From contig JAEYKW010000025.1 of the NCBI GenBank assembly GCA_023408075.1, positions 186,001-250,000 of the forward strand: a DNA stretch of 64,000 nt. Direction: 5' to 3'. Of this stretch, positions 51,539 to 60,809 are shown piece by piece. The DNA is from Bacillota bacterium (GTDB lineage: Bacteria; Bacillota; Clostridia; Christensenellales; SZUA-584). Below the pieces are notes generated by a model. The model was not told where the DNA came from, searched no databases, and saw only the letters and a program-made list of their open reading frames with translations. The position numbers and the translations under genes were made by a program. Within the stretch, counting starts at the first letter, position 1. The number at the start of each line of letters is the position of its first letter.

Positions 51539-54355
51539 TTACAAGGCCTTTGCCAGATAATGTCCCGTCGCGCTGTCTTTGTTTTTCGAAATATCTTCGG
51601 GCGTCCCCGTCGCAATCACACGGCCGCCGCCGTCGCCGCCCTCGGGCCCGAGGTCTATGCAATAATCCGCATATTTAATCACATCGAGGTTGTGCTCAAT
51701 CACGATGACGGTATTGCCCTTATCGGCCAGACGCGCCAAAATAGCCACAAGCTTCTTCACGTCATCCGTGTGCAGCCCTGTTGTCGGCTCGTCGAGAATA
51801 AACATCGTGTTGCCCGTCTGCCGCTTGGAAAGATATGTGGCGAGCTTCACGCGCTGCGCCTCGCCGCCCGAAAGCGTTGTGGACGGCTGCCCGAGGCGGA
51901 TGTACCCAAGGCCCACATCACAGATGACCTGCATCACGTTGCGGATTGACGGGATGCTGTCGAAGAACTCAAGCGCCTCTTCCACCGTCATATCGAGCAC
52001 TTCCTGAATATTCTTGCCCTTGTAGCGCACCTCGAGCGTTTCGCGGTTGTACCTCGCGCCTTTGCAAACCTCGCAGGGCACATAGACATCGGGCAGAAAG
52101 TGCATCTCGATTTTGATGATGCCGTCGCCGCTGCACGCTTCACACCGGCCGCCTTTCACATTGAACGAAAAACGCCCTTTGCCGAAGCCGCGCACCTTCG
52201 CGTCCTTCGTCTCCGCAAAAAGATCACGGATCAGCGTGAAAACGCCTGTATAAGTCGCGGGATTGCTGCGCGGCGTACGCCCGATCGGGCTCTGGTCGAT
52301 GTTGACCACCTTGTCAATCTGCTCCACGCCGTCAATACGCTCATGCTGCCCCGGCCTTTCCTTGGCGCTGTAGAGCCGTTTGGCGAGGGCCTTAAAAAGA
52401 ATCTCGTTGACGAGTGTGGATTTGCCGCTGCCTGATACGCCCGTGACCGCGGTGATCACGCCCATCGGGAACGTGATATCGATGTGCTTTAGATTGTTCT
52501 CCGACGCGCCCACAATCGTGAAAGAGCCGCTGGACACGCGCCGCTCCTGCGGCGTCTCGATCCTCTTTGCACCCGACAGGTACTGCCCCGTGATGGAGTT
52601 CGGATCGGCCATGATTTCCTCGGGGGTGCCCGACGACACGACACGTCCGCCATGCACACCCGCGCCCGGGCCCATGTCAATCAGAAAATCCGCACTGCGC
52701 ATCGTATCCTCATCGTGCTCGACGACAATCAGCGTATTCCCAAGCGACTGAAGCTCCTTGAGCGTCGAGAGCAGCTTGTCGTTATCGCGCTGATGCAGGC
52801 CGATGCTCGGCTCGTCGAGAATATAAAGCACGCCCGTAAGCCCCGAGCCGATTTGCGTGGCGAGACGGATGCGCTGCGCTTCGCCGCCCGAGAGCGTCCC
52901 CGCCGCGCGAGAGAGCGTGAGATACGACAGCCCGACGTTGATTAAGAAGTTGAGCCGCGCATGCAGCTCCTTCAAGACTCTGTCTGCGATGATTTTTTGT
53001 TTTTCCGTGAGCACGAGCGTGTCAAAAAACACGCGCACCTCGTTGATCGGCATGTCGGAAACCTCGGCGATGTTCCTGCCGCCGATTCTTACCGCGAGCG
53101 GCTCGGGTTTATACCGCGTACCGCCGCATTCGGGGCAAAGCAGCGTGGCCATGTATTTTTCATACTCGGCCTTCATCATATCCGAATCGGTCTGCATGTA
53201 CCGACGCTCGATGTTCGGGATGATGCCCTCAAACCGGTTTAAAAACGTGCCTTTGCCGTAATCGGACGAATAATCGACCTGAAAACGCTCGTTATCCGTG
53301 CCGTAAAGCAGCTTCTCCTGCACGGCTCTGTCGAGCTGCTCAAACGGCATGTTCATATCGAAGCCGAAGTGGCGCGCCATCCCCTTGAAGTACTGCGTGC
53401 CCCAGCTGTCGTCCGAGCCCGAGTTCCAGCCCGATACGCGTATCGCGCCTTCCGCGAGCGATTTTGTTTTATCCGGTACCACAAGGTCTTCGTCCACCTT
53501 CATGATGGTGCCAAGGCCATGGCAGTGCGGGCAGGCGCCATACGGCGCGTTGAACGAAAACATGCGCGGCGAAATTTCCTCAATGCTGATGCCGCAGTCG
53601 ATACATGCGTAATTCTGAGAATAACGCTGCTCGCTGTTATCGCTCATATCGACCACCTTGACAACGCCCTCGCCGCGCGCAAGCCCGGTCTCCACCGAAT
53701 CATGCAGGCGCGACTCCGCCTCGGCGCTCAGCACGATACGGTCGATCACCACGTCGATGGTGTGCTTGATGTTTTTGTCCAGCACGATTTCTTCATCGAG
53801 CGTGTATGTCGCGCCGTCCACCACAACGCGCGTGTAGCCGCTGCGGCTTAATTCCTCGAGCAGCTTGGTATGCTGGCCCTTGCGCCCCGTCACCACGGGT
53901 GCGAGAATCATGAGCTTTGTCCCTTCGGGGCGGCTCAATATATCGTCCACAATCTGATCGGCTGTCTGCCGCTCAATCTTCTTGCCGCATTTTGTGCAGT
54001 GCACCTCGCCCGCGCGCGCAAAAAGCAGACGAAGGTAATCATGTATCTCCGTCACCGTGCCGACTGTGGAACGCGGGTTGCGACTCGTCGTTTTCTGGTC
54101 GATCGATATCGCGGGCGACAGCCCTTCGATGGAATCCACATCCGGCTTGTCCATCTGTCCCAAAAACTGACGCGCGTAAGCCGACAGTGATTCGACATAG
54201 CGCCGCTGCCCTTCCGCATAGATCGTATCGAAAGCGAGCGACGATTTGCCGCTGCCCGACAGGCCCGTGATCACGACGAGCTTGTCGCGCGGTATCCTGA
54301 TATCGATGTTTTTTAAATTGTGTTCCCTTGCGCCCTTAATCGTAATGTAATCCAT
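51539..54355 (-). CDS. uvrA: Excinuclease ABC subunit A
   Basis: 938 residues. Two ABC ATPase sites: GLSGSGKSSLAFDTIYAEG near residue 30 with LSGGEAQRIRLATQ, and TGVSGSGKSTLVNEILF near 640 with LSGGEAQRVKLATY. Zinc fingers are visible as CTKCGKK/CIDCG, CPECGG and CEACSGDG...CEVCKG. IRPRDKLVVITG-type start (MDYITIKGAREHNLKNIDIR) and the ATP-coupled signature motifs are complete. UvrA finds bulky DNA damage and loads UvrB. It follows uvrB by 12 bp. Confidence 0.95.
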   Translation of the reverse strand: MDYITIKGAREHNLKNIDIRIPRDKLVVITGLSGSGKSSLAFDTIYAEGQRRYVESLSAYARQFLGQMDKPDVDSIEGLSPAISIDQKTTSRNPRSTVGTVTEIHDYLRLLFARAGEVHCTKCGKKIERQTADQIVDDILSRPEGTKLMILAPVVTGRKGQHTKLLEELSRSGYTRVVVDGATYTLDEEIVLDKNIKHTIDVVIDRIVLSAEAESRLHDSVETGLARGEGVVKVVDMSDNSEQRYSQNYACIDCGISIEEISPRMFSFNAPYGACPHCHGLGTIMKVDEDLVVPDKTKSLAEGAIRVSGWNSGSDDSWGTQYFKGMARHFGFDMNMPFEQLDRAVQEKLLYGTDNERFQVDYSSDYGKGTFLNRFEGIIPNIERRYMQTDSDMMKAEYEKYMATLLCPECGGTRYKPEPLAVRIGGRNIAEVSDMPINEVRVFFDTLVLTEKQKIIADRVLKELHARLNFLINVGLSYLTLSRAAGTLSGGEAQRIRLATQIGSGLTGVLYILDEPSIGLHQRDNDKLLSTLKELQSLGNTLIVVEHDEDTMRSADFLIDMGPGAGVHGGRVVSSGTPEEIMADPNSITGQYLSGAKRIETPQERRVSSGSFTIVGASENNLKHIDITFPMGVITAVTGVSGSGKSTLVNEILFKALAKRLYSAKERPGQHERIDGVEQIDKVVNIDQSPIGRTPRSNPATYTGVFTLIRDLFAETKDAKVRGFGKGRFSFNVKGGRCEACSGDGIIKIEMHFLPDVYVPCEVCKGARYNRETLEVRYKGKNIQEVLDMTVEEALEFFDSIPSIRNVMQVICDVGLGYIRLGQPSTTLSGGEAQRVKLATYLSKRQTGNTMFILDEPTTGLHTDDVKKLVAILARLADKGNTVIVIEHNLDVIKYADYCIDLGPEGGDGGGRVIATGTPEDISKNKDSATGHYLAKAL

Positions 54356-54367
54356 GAGACTGTATCT

Positions 54368-56323
54368 TTATCCTTTTCTGATGATTTCCTTGAGTCTGAA
54401 CAGTTCGTCACGCAGCGACGCCGCCGCCTCGAACTCGAGCTCTATCGCCGCCTGACGCATCTGCTTCTCGACGATCGCCGCTTTCTTGACCGCCTCGGCA
54501 TGCGTGAGCTTTTCGGTATCCTTCACCGGCTTGGTGATTTCGAGTATGCCGTACGTCTCTTTAACGATGGTCTGCGGCGTGATGCCGTGCTCTTCATTAT
54601 AGGCCACCTGCGTCGCGCGGCGCCTTTCGGTTTCGTCTATCGCGCGGCGCATTGAGCCGGTGACGTTATCCGCGTACATCAGCACACAGCCTTCCACGTT
54701 GCGCGCGGCGCGCCCGATCGTCTGTACCAGCGAGGTTTCGTTGCGCAGAAAGCCTTCCTTATCGGCGTCCAGCACGGCGACCAGCGCAACCTCGGGCAGA
54801 TCAAGCCCTTCGCGCAGTAGGTTGATGCCCACGAGCACGTCAAAATCGCCCATGCGCAGCCCGCGTATGATCTCCATGCGTTCCATCGTGTCAATGTCGC
54901 TGTGCATGTATTTGACACGTATGCCGAGCTCGCTGTAATAGTCGGTCAGGCGCTCGGCCATCTTCTTGGTCAGCGTCGTCACGAGCACGCGGAAGCCCTT
55001 TTTCACCGTGGCGCGTATCTCTCCGAGCAAATGATCGACCTGGCCGTTCGCGGGCACCACCGTGATCTCGGGGTCCACAAGCCCCGTCGGGCGTACGATC
55101 TGTTCCACCACGCTGCCCGCGAGCTTGCGCTCGTACTCGGCGGGCGTGGCGCTCACAAACACCGTCTGCCCCTGCCGTTTTTCAAATTCCTCGAATTTTA
55201 AGGGCCTGTTGTCGTAAGCGGACGGCAGGCGGAACCCATATTGCACGAGCATGTCCTTGCGCGAAAAATCGCCCTTGTACATGGCGCGTACCTGCGGTAG
55301 CATCACGTGCGACTCGTCCACGATCATGAGAAAATCGTCCGGGAAGAAGTCGAGCAGCGTGAACGGCGGGTCTCCGGGCTTGCGTCCGTCGAAATACCGC
55401 GAGTAGTTTTCAATGCCCGTGCAGTAACCGAGCTCGCGCAGCATTTCAATATCGTAGACGGTGCGCTGCTTGATCCGCTCGGCTTCAAGAATTTTGCCCT
55501 GCGATTTGAACAGCTCCACCTGTTTCATCATGTCGTCGCGAATCTCATCGAGCTTTTCCTTCATATACTCGCGGTCCATCGCGTAATGCGTGTTCGGGAA
55601 TATCGCGATATGCTCGCGCGTGGCGAGCGCGCGTCCCGTCACCACGTCAATCTCGAGTATGCGCTCCACCTCGTCGCCAAAAAACTCAAAGCGCACCGCT
55701 TTTTCCATCGTGCTGGCCGGGAACACCTCCACCGTATCGCCGCGCACGCGGAATTTACCGCGCGTAAAATCCATGTCGCCGCGCGTGAAGCTGTTATCCA
55801 CCAAGCGTCCGAGCAGATCGTCGCGCTTGATTTTTGTGCCCGGGCGCAGCGATATGCTCATGCCCTTGTATTCCTCGGGGTCGCCGATGGAATAGATGCA
55901 CGATACCGACGCGACCACGATCACGTCGCGGCGCTCGAGCAGCGACGATGTGGCGCTGTGGCGCAGGCGGTCGATCTCGTCGTTGATGCTCGCGTCCTTT
56001 TCAATATACAAATCCTTGCCCGGCACATACGCCTCGGGCTGGTAATAGTCGTAGTACGAAACAAAAAACTCGACCGCGTTCTCGGGAAAGAACTCGCGAA
56101 ACTCGCTGCAAAGCTGCGCCGCAAGCGTTTTGTTGTGGGCCAGCACAAGCGTCGGGCGCTGCACGCGTTCAATCACGTTCGCCATTGTGAACGTTTTGCC
56201 GCTGCCCGTCACGCCGAGCAATACCTGCGCTTTTTTGCCCGCTTCAACGCCCGCCACCAGCGCATCGATCGCTTCGGGCTGGCTGCCTGCCGGTTGGTAT
56301 TTGGATTGGAGCTTGAAATCCAT
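54368..56323 (-). CDS. uvrB: Excinuclease ABC subunit B
   Basis: 651 residues. LLGVTGSGKTFTMANVIERV is motif I; the beta-hairpin that clamps DNA lies in FVSYYDYYQPEAYVPGKDLY; motif II and III regions are MIVDESHVMLPQVRAMYKGD and QTVFVSATPAEYE. Motif VI is VQTIGRAARNVEGCVLMYAD, and the C-terminal UVR motif ends AASLRDELFRLKEIIRKG. It opens the uvrB-uvrA operon and accepts lesions handed over by UvrA. Confidence 0.95.
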   Translation of the reverse strand: MDFKLQSKYQPAGSQPEAIDALVAGVEAGKKAQVLLGVTGSGKTFTMANVIERVQRPTLVLAHNKTLAAQLCSEFREFFPENAVEFFVSYYDYYQPEAYVPGKDLYIEKDASINDEIDRLRHSATSSLLERRDVIVVASVSCIYSIGDPEEYKGMSISLRPGTKIKRDDLLGRLVDNSFTRGDMDFTRGKFRVRGDTVEVFPASTMEKAVRFEFFGDEVERILEIDVVTGRALATREHIAIFPNTHYAMDREYMKEKLDEIRDDMMKQVELFKSQGKILEAERIKQRTVYDIEMLRELGYCTGIENYSRYFDGRKPGDPPFTLLDFFPDDFLMIVDESHVMLPQVRAMYKGDFSRKDMLVQYGFRLPSAYDNRPLKFEEFEKRQGQTVFVSATPAEYERKLAGSVVEQIVRPTGLVDPEITVVPANGQVDHLLGEIRATVKKGFRVLVTTLTKKMAERLTDYYSELGIRVKYMHSDIDTMERMEIIRGLRMGDFDVLVGINLLREGLDLPEVALVAVLDADKEGFLRNETSLVQTIGRAARNVEGCVLMYADNVTGSMRRAIDETERRRATQVAYNEEHGITPQTIVKETYGILEITKPVKDTEKLTHAEAVKKAAIVEKQMRQAAIELEFEAAASLRDELFRLKEIIRKG

Positions 56324-56421
56324 GGCCTTAAAACCCTTTCATAAACACGTCCGATAAACGGCCTGCCCTATTCTGCCTGCGCGTTGATGACGAAAACATT
56401 CTGCCAAAATGGGCTTGTCCC

Positions 56422-57705
56422 TTATCTTATGCGGCACGGCGTAAACCCCGCCAGCTTCTTCTCTGCAAACCGAATATCAAGCCGCGCAAAGCGCTGCAAT
56501 CCGTTCTCCATCGGCACATCGGGCCACCCGTCGCCAATCAGCGGCATCGCGTATTTAATAAAGTCGTCCGTCACATCAATACCGCTCGGCGCGAGCCAGC
56601 TTTGCGGCAGATACCGCACCGAATTTGCCACCGTTTCCAGCCTGACCTTGTCATAATAAATCTCATACTTATCGCCGGGACGGCGCAGCATCGTCGCCAT
56701 GTAGCCCGTGCCGGCCGTCATCGCGATATCCACGGCCTTCGCGCCCACCCGGTACGCTTCCTCAATATCCACCTTGGAGGCATAGATCGACGCGTCGCGC
56801 TGCATCACGCCCACCTGCTGGCAAGTGGCCTGCCCGCGGCTTTTAAGACCGTGGCGGTTCAGGTAGTTTGTGACCTGCTGCACGGCGGTGCTTTCGCTCG
56901 CGCCGTATTCTACGTGCCCGAAGCCGTCGTGCCGCGCACCAAGCTCGCCCGCGTCGTAGCCCTCGTTGACCACCACGATGCAGCGCCCGTCGCGCTTTAA
57001 CTGCGCGTTCACGTTGTCGGCAAGCTCCTCGATGGTCTTCTTCGCTTCCGCGAAGTAAAGCTGCAAAGGTGTGCGCCTTTCGGGGTCTCCGAGCCGCGCA
57101 GCGGCCGTGATCCAGCCGGACTGGCGGCCCATCGCCTGATGGACGCTCACGCATTCGGATACGCCCATGCCGCGGTTTTCCTCTTCAATGCTCTGCAAAT
57201 TCATTGCCCAGTAACGCGCGGCGCTGCCGTAGCCCGGTGTATGGTCGATAATCGTGAAATTATCGTCCCCCACGTCGTTGTCTATCGTTTTCGGCACGCC
57301 CACAACGGTTAATTCGAGCCCTTCTTCATGCGCGAGCCGGGAAACATGCGCGGCGGTGTCCATCGAATCGTTGCCGCCGATATAGAAAAAGTAACCGATA
57401 TCGTGCGCGCGCATCACATCGATGATACGCTCAAAATCGTCCTGCTGGTCGTCTTTGAGCTTATACCGGCAGGTGCCGATGCCGCCCGCCGCGGGTGTGT
57501 TTTTGAGCAGCCGCAGCTCCCTGTCGTCCTGCGCATTTATGTCGATCAGTTCTTCAAACAAAACGCCTTCAATGCCGTGCCACGCCGCATAGATGCCGCC
57601 TATTTTATCGGGATACTGCCTGCATGCGTCAATCACGCCAAGCAGCGATGCATTGATAACGGGCGACGGCCCGCCCGACTGGGCGACAAGCGCATTTTTC
57701 TTCAT
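56422..57705 (-). CDS. pfp: PPi-type 6-phosphofructokinase
   Basis: 427 residues. AQSGGPSPVINASLLGVIDA is the N-terminal loop, and FYIGGNDSMDTAAHVSRLAH has the G-G-x-D-S pattern where the fourth residue is Asp, as in PPi-dependent enzymes, instead of the Gly of ATP-PFK. VVGVPKTIDNDVGDD and AMGRQSGWITAAARLG follow. It phosphorylates fructose 6-phosphate with pyrophosphate in glycolysis. It is translationally coupled to a 38-codon frame upstream by a four-base overlap. Confidence 0.85.
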   Translation of the reverse strand: MKKNALVAQSGGPSPVINASLLGVIDACRQYPDKIGGIYAAWHGIEGVLFEELIDINAQDDRELRLLKNTPAAGGIGTCRYKLKDDQQDDFERIIDVMRAHDIGYFFYIGGNDSMDTAAHVSRLAHEEGLELTVVGVPKTIDNDVGDDNFTIIDHTPGYGSAARYWAMNLQSIEEENRGMGVSECVSVHQAMGRQSGWITAAARLGDPERRTPLQLYFAEAKKTIEELADNVNAQLKRDGRCIVVVNEGYDAGELGARHDGFGHVEYGASESTAVQQVTNYLNRHGLKSRGQATCQQVGVMQRDASIYASKVDIEEAYRVGAKAVDIAMTAGTGYMATMLRRPGDKYEIYYDKVRLETVANSVRYLPQSWLAPSGIDVTDDFIKYAMPLIGDGWPDVPMENGLQRFARLDIRFAEKKLAGFTPCRIR

Positions 57706-57818
57706 AGCTGTCTTCTCCTTACAAGCTTATATCCGCGCAGAGCACTTTTATCAATCACTGATGATTCACTTTCCTCAATCATCATATAATCACCATCCGA
57801 ATAATACGGCTGCGCCAT
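57702..57818 (-). CDS. 38-codon frame coupled to the phosphofructokinase gene
   Basis: An ATG at 57818 (MAQPYYSDGDYMMIEESESS then VIDKSALRGYKLVRRRQL) ends in a TGA overlapping the start of the phosphofructokinase by four bases, the pattern of translational coupling. The ribosome binding site is weak. The last residues are basic. It may be a leader peptide or a chance frame. Confidence 0.3.
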   Translation of the reverse strand: MAQPYYSDGDYMMIEESESSVIDKSALRGYKLVRRRQL

Positions 57819-58136
57819 CTTAACAACCTGATACTCTCTTCACAAACTCCAACCCAACCAAAGCTTATGATATGAGGTGAGTCGGATTGGTGAGAGTTCC
57901 TTGCGGCCTGCAAAGAACTCAGTGCAGAAATAGCGCTATTTCATTCTTTCGTGAAGCTGCACGACAGAAAAGCAGCTGCAGCAAATTAATCAGAGCTCCC
58001 TAAAAAGCAAGAGCCGTACCAACGGTCGGCACGGCTCTATTCTCCTGCCATTTCTAATGCGTATTATAGCATAAATGACAGCAAAAAGGCAAACATAATT
58101 TCTGGCGAACATATGATCTATTCTTAATTTTGAGGA
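57819..58136. other. Gap between the phosphodiesterase and phosphofructokinase genes
   Basis: About 320 bases that hold the terminator of the MFS-phosphodiesterase operon (58001-58038). The left part should include the phosphofructokinase promoter, but no clear hexamers or known riboswitch core were found. Confidence 0.4.
58001..58038 (-). terminator. Terminator after the glycerophosphodiesterase gene
   Basis: On the minus strand AGAGCCGTGCC pairs with GGTACGGCTCT (one mismatch), followed by TGCTTTTTA. It lies about 100 bases after the stop at 58137. Confidence 0.7.
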
Positions 58137-58958
58137 CTAACTCAACGGCCTCGGCCTGAAAAATTCGAATATAATCGTGTCAAAATAGCGCATGAGGCAC
58201 GACGCATCGTCCGTGTCGCGCACCGTCCAGCCGACGAGCTTGCCGCCGAGCAGCCGGTAAAGCCCAAGCTTGAACCGTATGATATCTTCATGCTTGTATG
58301 CCACAAAATGCGGGCGCGTCACGATGTTAAAATACAGGCCGGTCAGCAGCAGCCCCTGAAAAAACGGCAGCTGCCCGTTGCATTTTGCCGAGAGCTGGCC
58401 GCGCACAGTCTGCGGTCTGTTCTTTTTGAACCAGCGCACGATGCGCGGATCGAACGATTCAATACAGTACGGCCCCTTGTATCCGTCGAGAATCCCCGCC
58501 GTTTTCTCGCAGAGCTCTTTTCTGCGCGAAGACGTTTTGAGTTCCACAATCAGCGCCTTTTTGCCGCCGACAAGCTTTAATACGTCGGTGAACAGCGGGA
58601 TTTTCTCCTGCGTGCCGAGCAGCCGGTAACGCTGAAGCTCTTCATACGTGCAGTCGATAATCTTTTTATCGATGCCGCACAGGCGCTTCAAGCCGTCGTC
58701 ATGAAACACAACGACCTGATTGTCCGCTGTTAAGTTCACATCGAGCTCAATGCCGTATCCGTTTTCCACAGCCGCCGCAAACGCAGCCATCGAATTCTCG
58801 GGCACCGTTTTGTCCTTGGTATGCAGCCCGCGGTGCGCGTACAGCGTGCGCCACAGCTCGGCACTCATTTTTTTGGGGAAGCGCCCCGGAGCGAGCAACA
58901 GCATGTTAAGTATCAGCAGCGCGGCAGCCGCGCAGATGATGATTTGTATGTATATCAT
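58137..58958 (-). CDS. Membrane-anchored glycerophosphodiester phosphodiesterase
   Basis: 273 residues. One N-terminal helix (IIICAAAALLILNMLLLA) is followed by the GDPD fold: YAHRGLHTKDKTVPENSMAA (the HRG and EN motifs), YGIELDVNLTADNQVVVFHD (E-x-D and H) and ALIVELKTSS. Such enzymes release glycerol 3-phosphate from lipid head groups or teichoic acid. It starts 15 bases after the MFS gene stop and is co-transcribed. Confidence 0.85.
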   Translation of the reverse strand: MIYIQIIICAAAALLILNMLLLAPGRFPKKMSAELWRTLYAHRGLHTKDKTVPENSMAAFAAAVENGYGIELDVNLTADNQVVVFHDDGLKRLCGIDKKIIDCTYEELQRYRLLGTQEKIPLFTDVLKLVGGKKALIVELKTSSRRKELCEKTAGILDGYKGPYCIESFDPRIVRWFKKNRPQTVRGQLSAKCNGQLPFFQGLLLTGLYFNIVTRPHFVAYKHEDIIRFKLGLYRLLGGKLVGWTVRDTDDASCLMRYFDTIIFEFFRPRPLS

Positions 58959-58973
58959 TTTGACCTTCTTTTA

Positions 58974-60278
58974 TTAGTCTGCGGTATCGAACGCTTCGAG
59001 CTTGCTTGCGGGCGCGATGGGCTTGGAATCGCCGTGGCGCACAAACATCATCGTGAAGAACGCAAGCGCCACGAATATGGCGCCGTATGGCAGCAGCGTT
59101 GAGAAACCGACGTTATCAAGCAGAAAACCGGATAATATCGGCGTCACCACCTGCGCGCCCATAGAAAATGTGTAATAATAGCCGGTGTACTGCCCCACGT
59201 TAGCGCCCTTTGACATTTCCAGCACCATCGGCAGAGAGTTAACGTTGATCGCAGCCCACGCCACACCCGCGAGCGCAAACGACACATACATCAGCGGCGA
59301 GTACGCGGTATACAGCGCGGCTGTACCAAAGACCGCAGCGAGCAGCACCACGCCGAACATGATACTCTTGCGGCGTCCCATCTTCGTGGAGATGATGCCC
59401 ACAGGGATGAAAGCAATTGTTGCCGCTATCACAGCCACCATCAGTATCAATGATGCCTGCGACTCCTTCATATCCAGCGCGTTCACCGCATACTTGGAAA
59501 ACGACGTTGTCACCGCGTTATACCCCATGAACCAGAGGAATATCGAAGCGAGTATCAGCCCCATACTCTTGCGCATATCCTTCGGCAATTTCTGCTTCGT
59601 TTTCTCAATCTTTTCCGGCTCCTTGGCTTCCTCGGGGTCAATGCCCATCGCAGCGCTTTCTTCGCGCATTTTCTTAACGAGCTTGGGCTCTCTGACCGTC
59701 GCAATCAGCACAGCTGTTCCCACCAGCATGATGGCTGCCGTGGTGACAAATATCGGCCAATAGTTCGCGGCAGGATCCTTGGAATCCGGCGCGAGGAACG
59801 CGTTGATCAGCAGTATTGACGCGCCGCCGACTGAGCCCATGAGGTTGATCACCGCGTTGCCCTTGGAACGCAGCGGCTTGGGTGTCACGTCCGGCATCAG
59901 CGCCACAGCGGGCGAGCGATATATGGCCATGGCTATCAGCACGAGACCCAGCGCGAACATAAACAAGACGAGCTGTCTCGAATGAGTGGCAAACGGAATG
60001 CCCATCATTAAAACGACCGCCGCTATTGTGCCAATAATAATGAACGGCGTTCTGCGGCCCATAGTCGTACGCGTCCGGTCGGACAGCATGCCGAACAGCG
60101 GCAGCATGAAAAGCGCCACGATGTTGTCGAGCGACATGATAAACCCGGATGTCGTATGGTCGATTTTAAATGTGTTTTGCAGAATCAGGGGAATAATGAA
60201 ATCGTATAACTGCCAGAATGCGGAGATTGTGAGAAACGCAAGGCCCACAAGTATGGTGTTCTTGTAATTCAGCTTCAT
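58974..60278 (-). CDS. MFS transporter (SLC45-like)
   Basis: 434 residues with about 12 membrane segments. The loop DRTRTTMGRRTPFI is the MFS signature loop, and KMGRRKSIMFG is its second-half equivalent. A long cytoplasmic loop (residues about 205-240, rich in E and K) lies between the two six-helix halves. The SLC45-like group carries sugars; the substrate is not decided here. First gene of the operon with the phosphodiesterase. Confidence 0.75.
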   Translation of the reverse strand: MKLNYKNTILVGLAFLTISAFWQLYDFIIPLILQNTFKIDHTTSGFIMSLDNIVALFMLPLFGMLSDRTRTTMGRRTPFIIIGTIAAVVLMMGIPFATHSRQLVLFMFALGLVLIAMAIYRSPAVALMPDVTPKPLRSKGNAVINLMGSVGGASILLINAFLAPDSKDPAANYWPIFVTTAAIMLVGTAVLIATVREPKLVKKMREESAAMGIDPEEAKEPEKIEKTKQKLPKDMRKSMGLILASIFLWFMGYNAVTTSFSKYAVNALDMKESQASLILMVAVIAATIAFIPVGIISTKMGRRKSIMFGVVLLAAVFGTAALYTAYSPLMYVSFALAGVAWAAINVNSLPMVLEMSKGANVGQYTGYYYTFSMGAQVVTPILSGFLLDNVGFSTLLPYGAIFVALAFFTMMFVRHGDSKPIAPASKLEAFDTAD

Positions 60279-60452
60279 TGGCTTTCTCCCCGTCTATATG
60301 ATTTTACATATATATTATCACTTCTAAAAGAAAACCACAATTTCTCAATTGGGTTGTTTTTGATAAATCGGTGTAAGATTTATATGTGAACGGCTTTGAC
60401 AAGAAATTAGTATACAATAAGATGTTTGGAGTATTTGCTTATAACCTGAATA

Positions 60453-60809
60453 TTAAGTTCTTTCTCGAATTTCTTTTAATAGGCGATTAAAATTATCACT
60501 TGCCGAACTATTTGCATTTTTCACGTGATTGAACACAGTAACCAGCAATTTGTCTAAGTCGTTATTTTTATTATTTAATCTATAACTGAGTTGCATTGCA
60601 TCGAGTATCATCTCTTTGCATTTTTCAATATCGTTGTTTGAGAAAAACACACCGCATAAATCAAGTACTGCTTTAAGCTGCCTTTTGTCTCTAAGCTTAT
60701 TCTTTCTGTATTGAATAATTTCTTTAACAAAGAAACCAAATACAGATGCAATAAAACCGATAATGGCTCCTAATACAACACCTTGATTTTGAGTAATGAA
60801 CTCATTCAA
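60453..60809 (-). CDS. Single-pass membrane protein coupled to the NTPase
   Basis: 118 residues, AT-rich. An N-terminal helix (VLGAIIGFIASVFGFFVKEI) is followed by a basic patch (QYRKNKLRDKRQLKAVLDL) and a helical cytoplasmic domain. Its ATG overlaps the NTPase TGA by four bases, so expression is coupled. In several ATP-switched defence systems a small membrane protein downstream of a P-loop ATPase is the effector that perturbs the membrane; here that is inference from the arrangement. Confidence 0.6.
   Translation of the reverse strand: MNEFITQNQGVVLGAIIGFIASVFGFFVKEIIQYRKNKLRDKRQLKAVLDLCGVFFSNNDIEKCKEMILDAMQLSYRLNNKNNDLDKLLVTVFNHVKNANSSASDNFNRLLKEIRERT

Noticed and set aside
55307..56344. 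345-codon plus-strand frame
   Set aside because: Antisense shadow of uvrB in GC-rich coding DNA; composition is Arg/Ala/His-rich and no family is recognisable.
57819..58000. Riboswitch or T-box leader upstream of the phosphofructokinase gene
   Set aside because: No conserved core of a T-box, SAM, glycine, cobalamin or other familiar riboswitch could be matched by eye.
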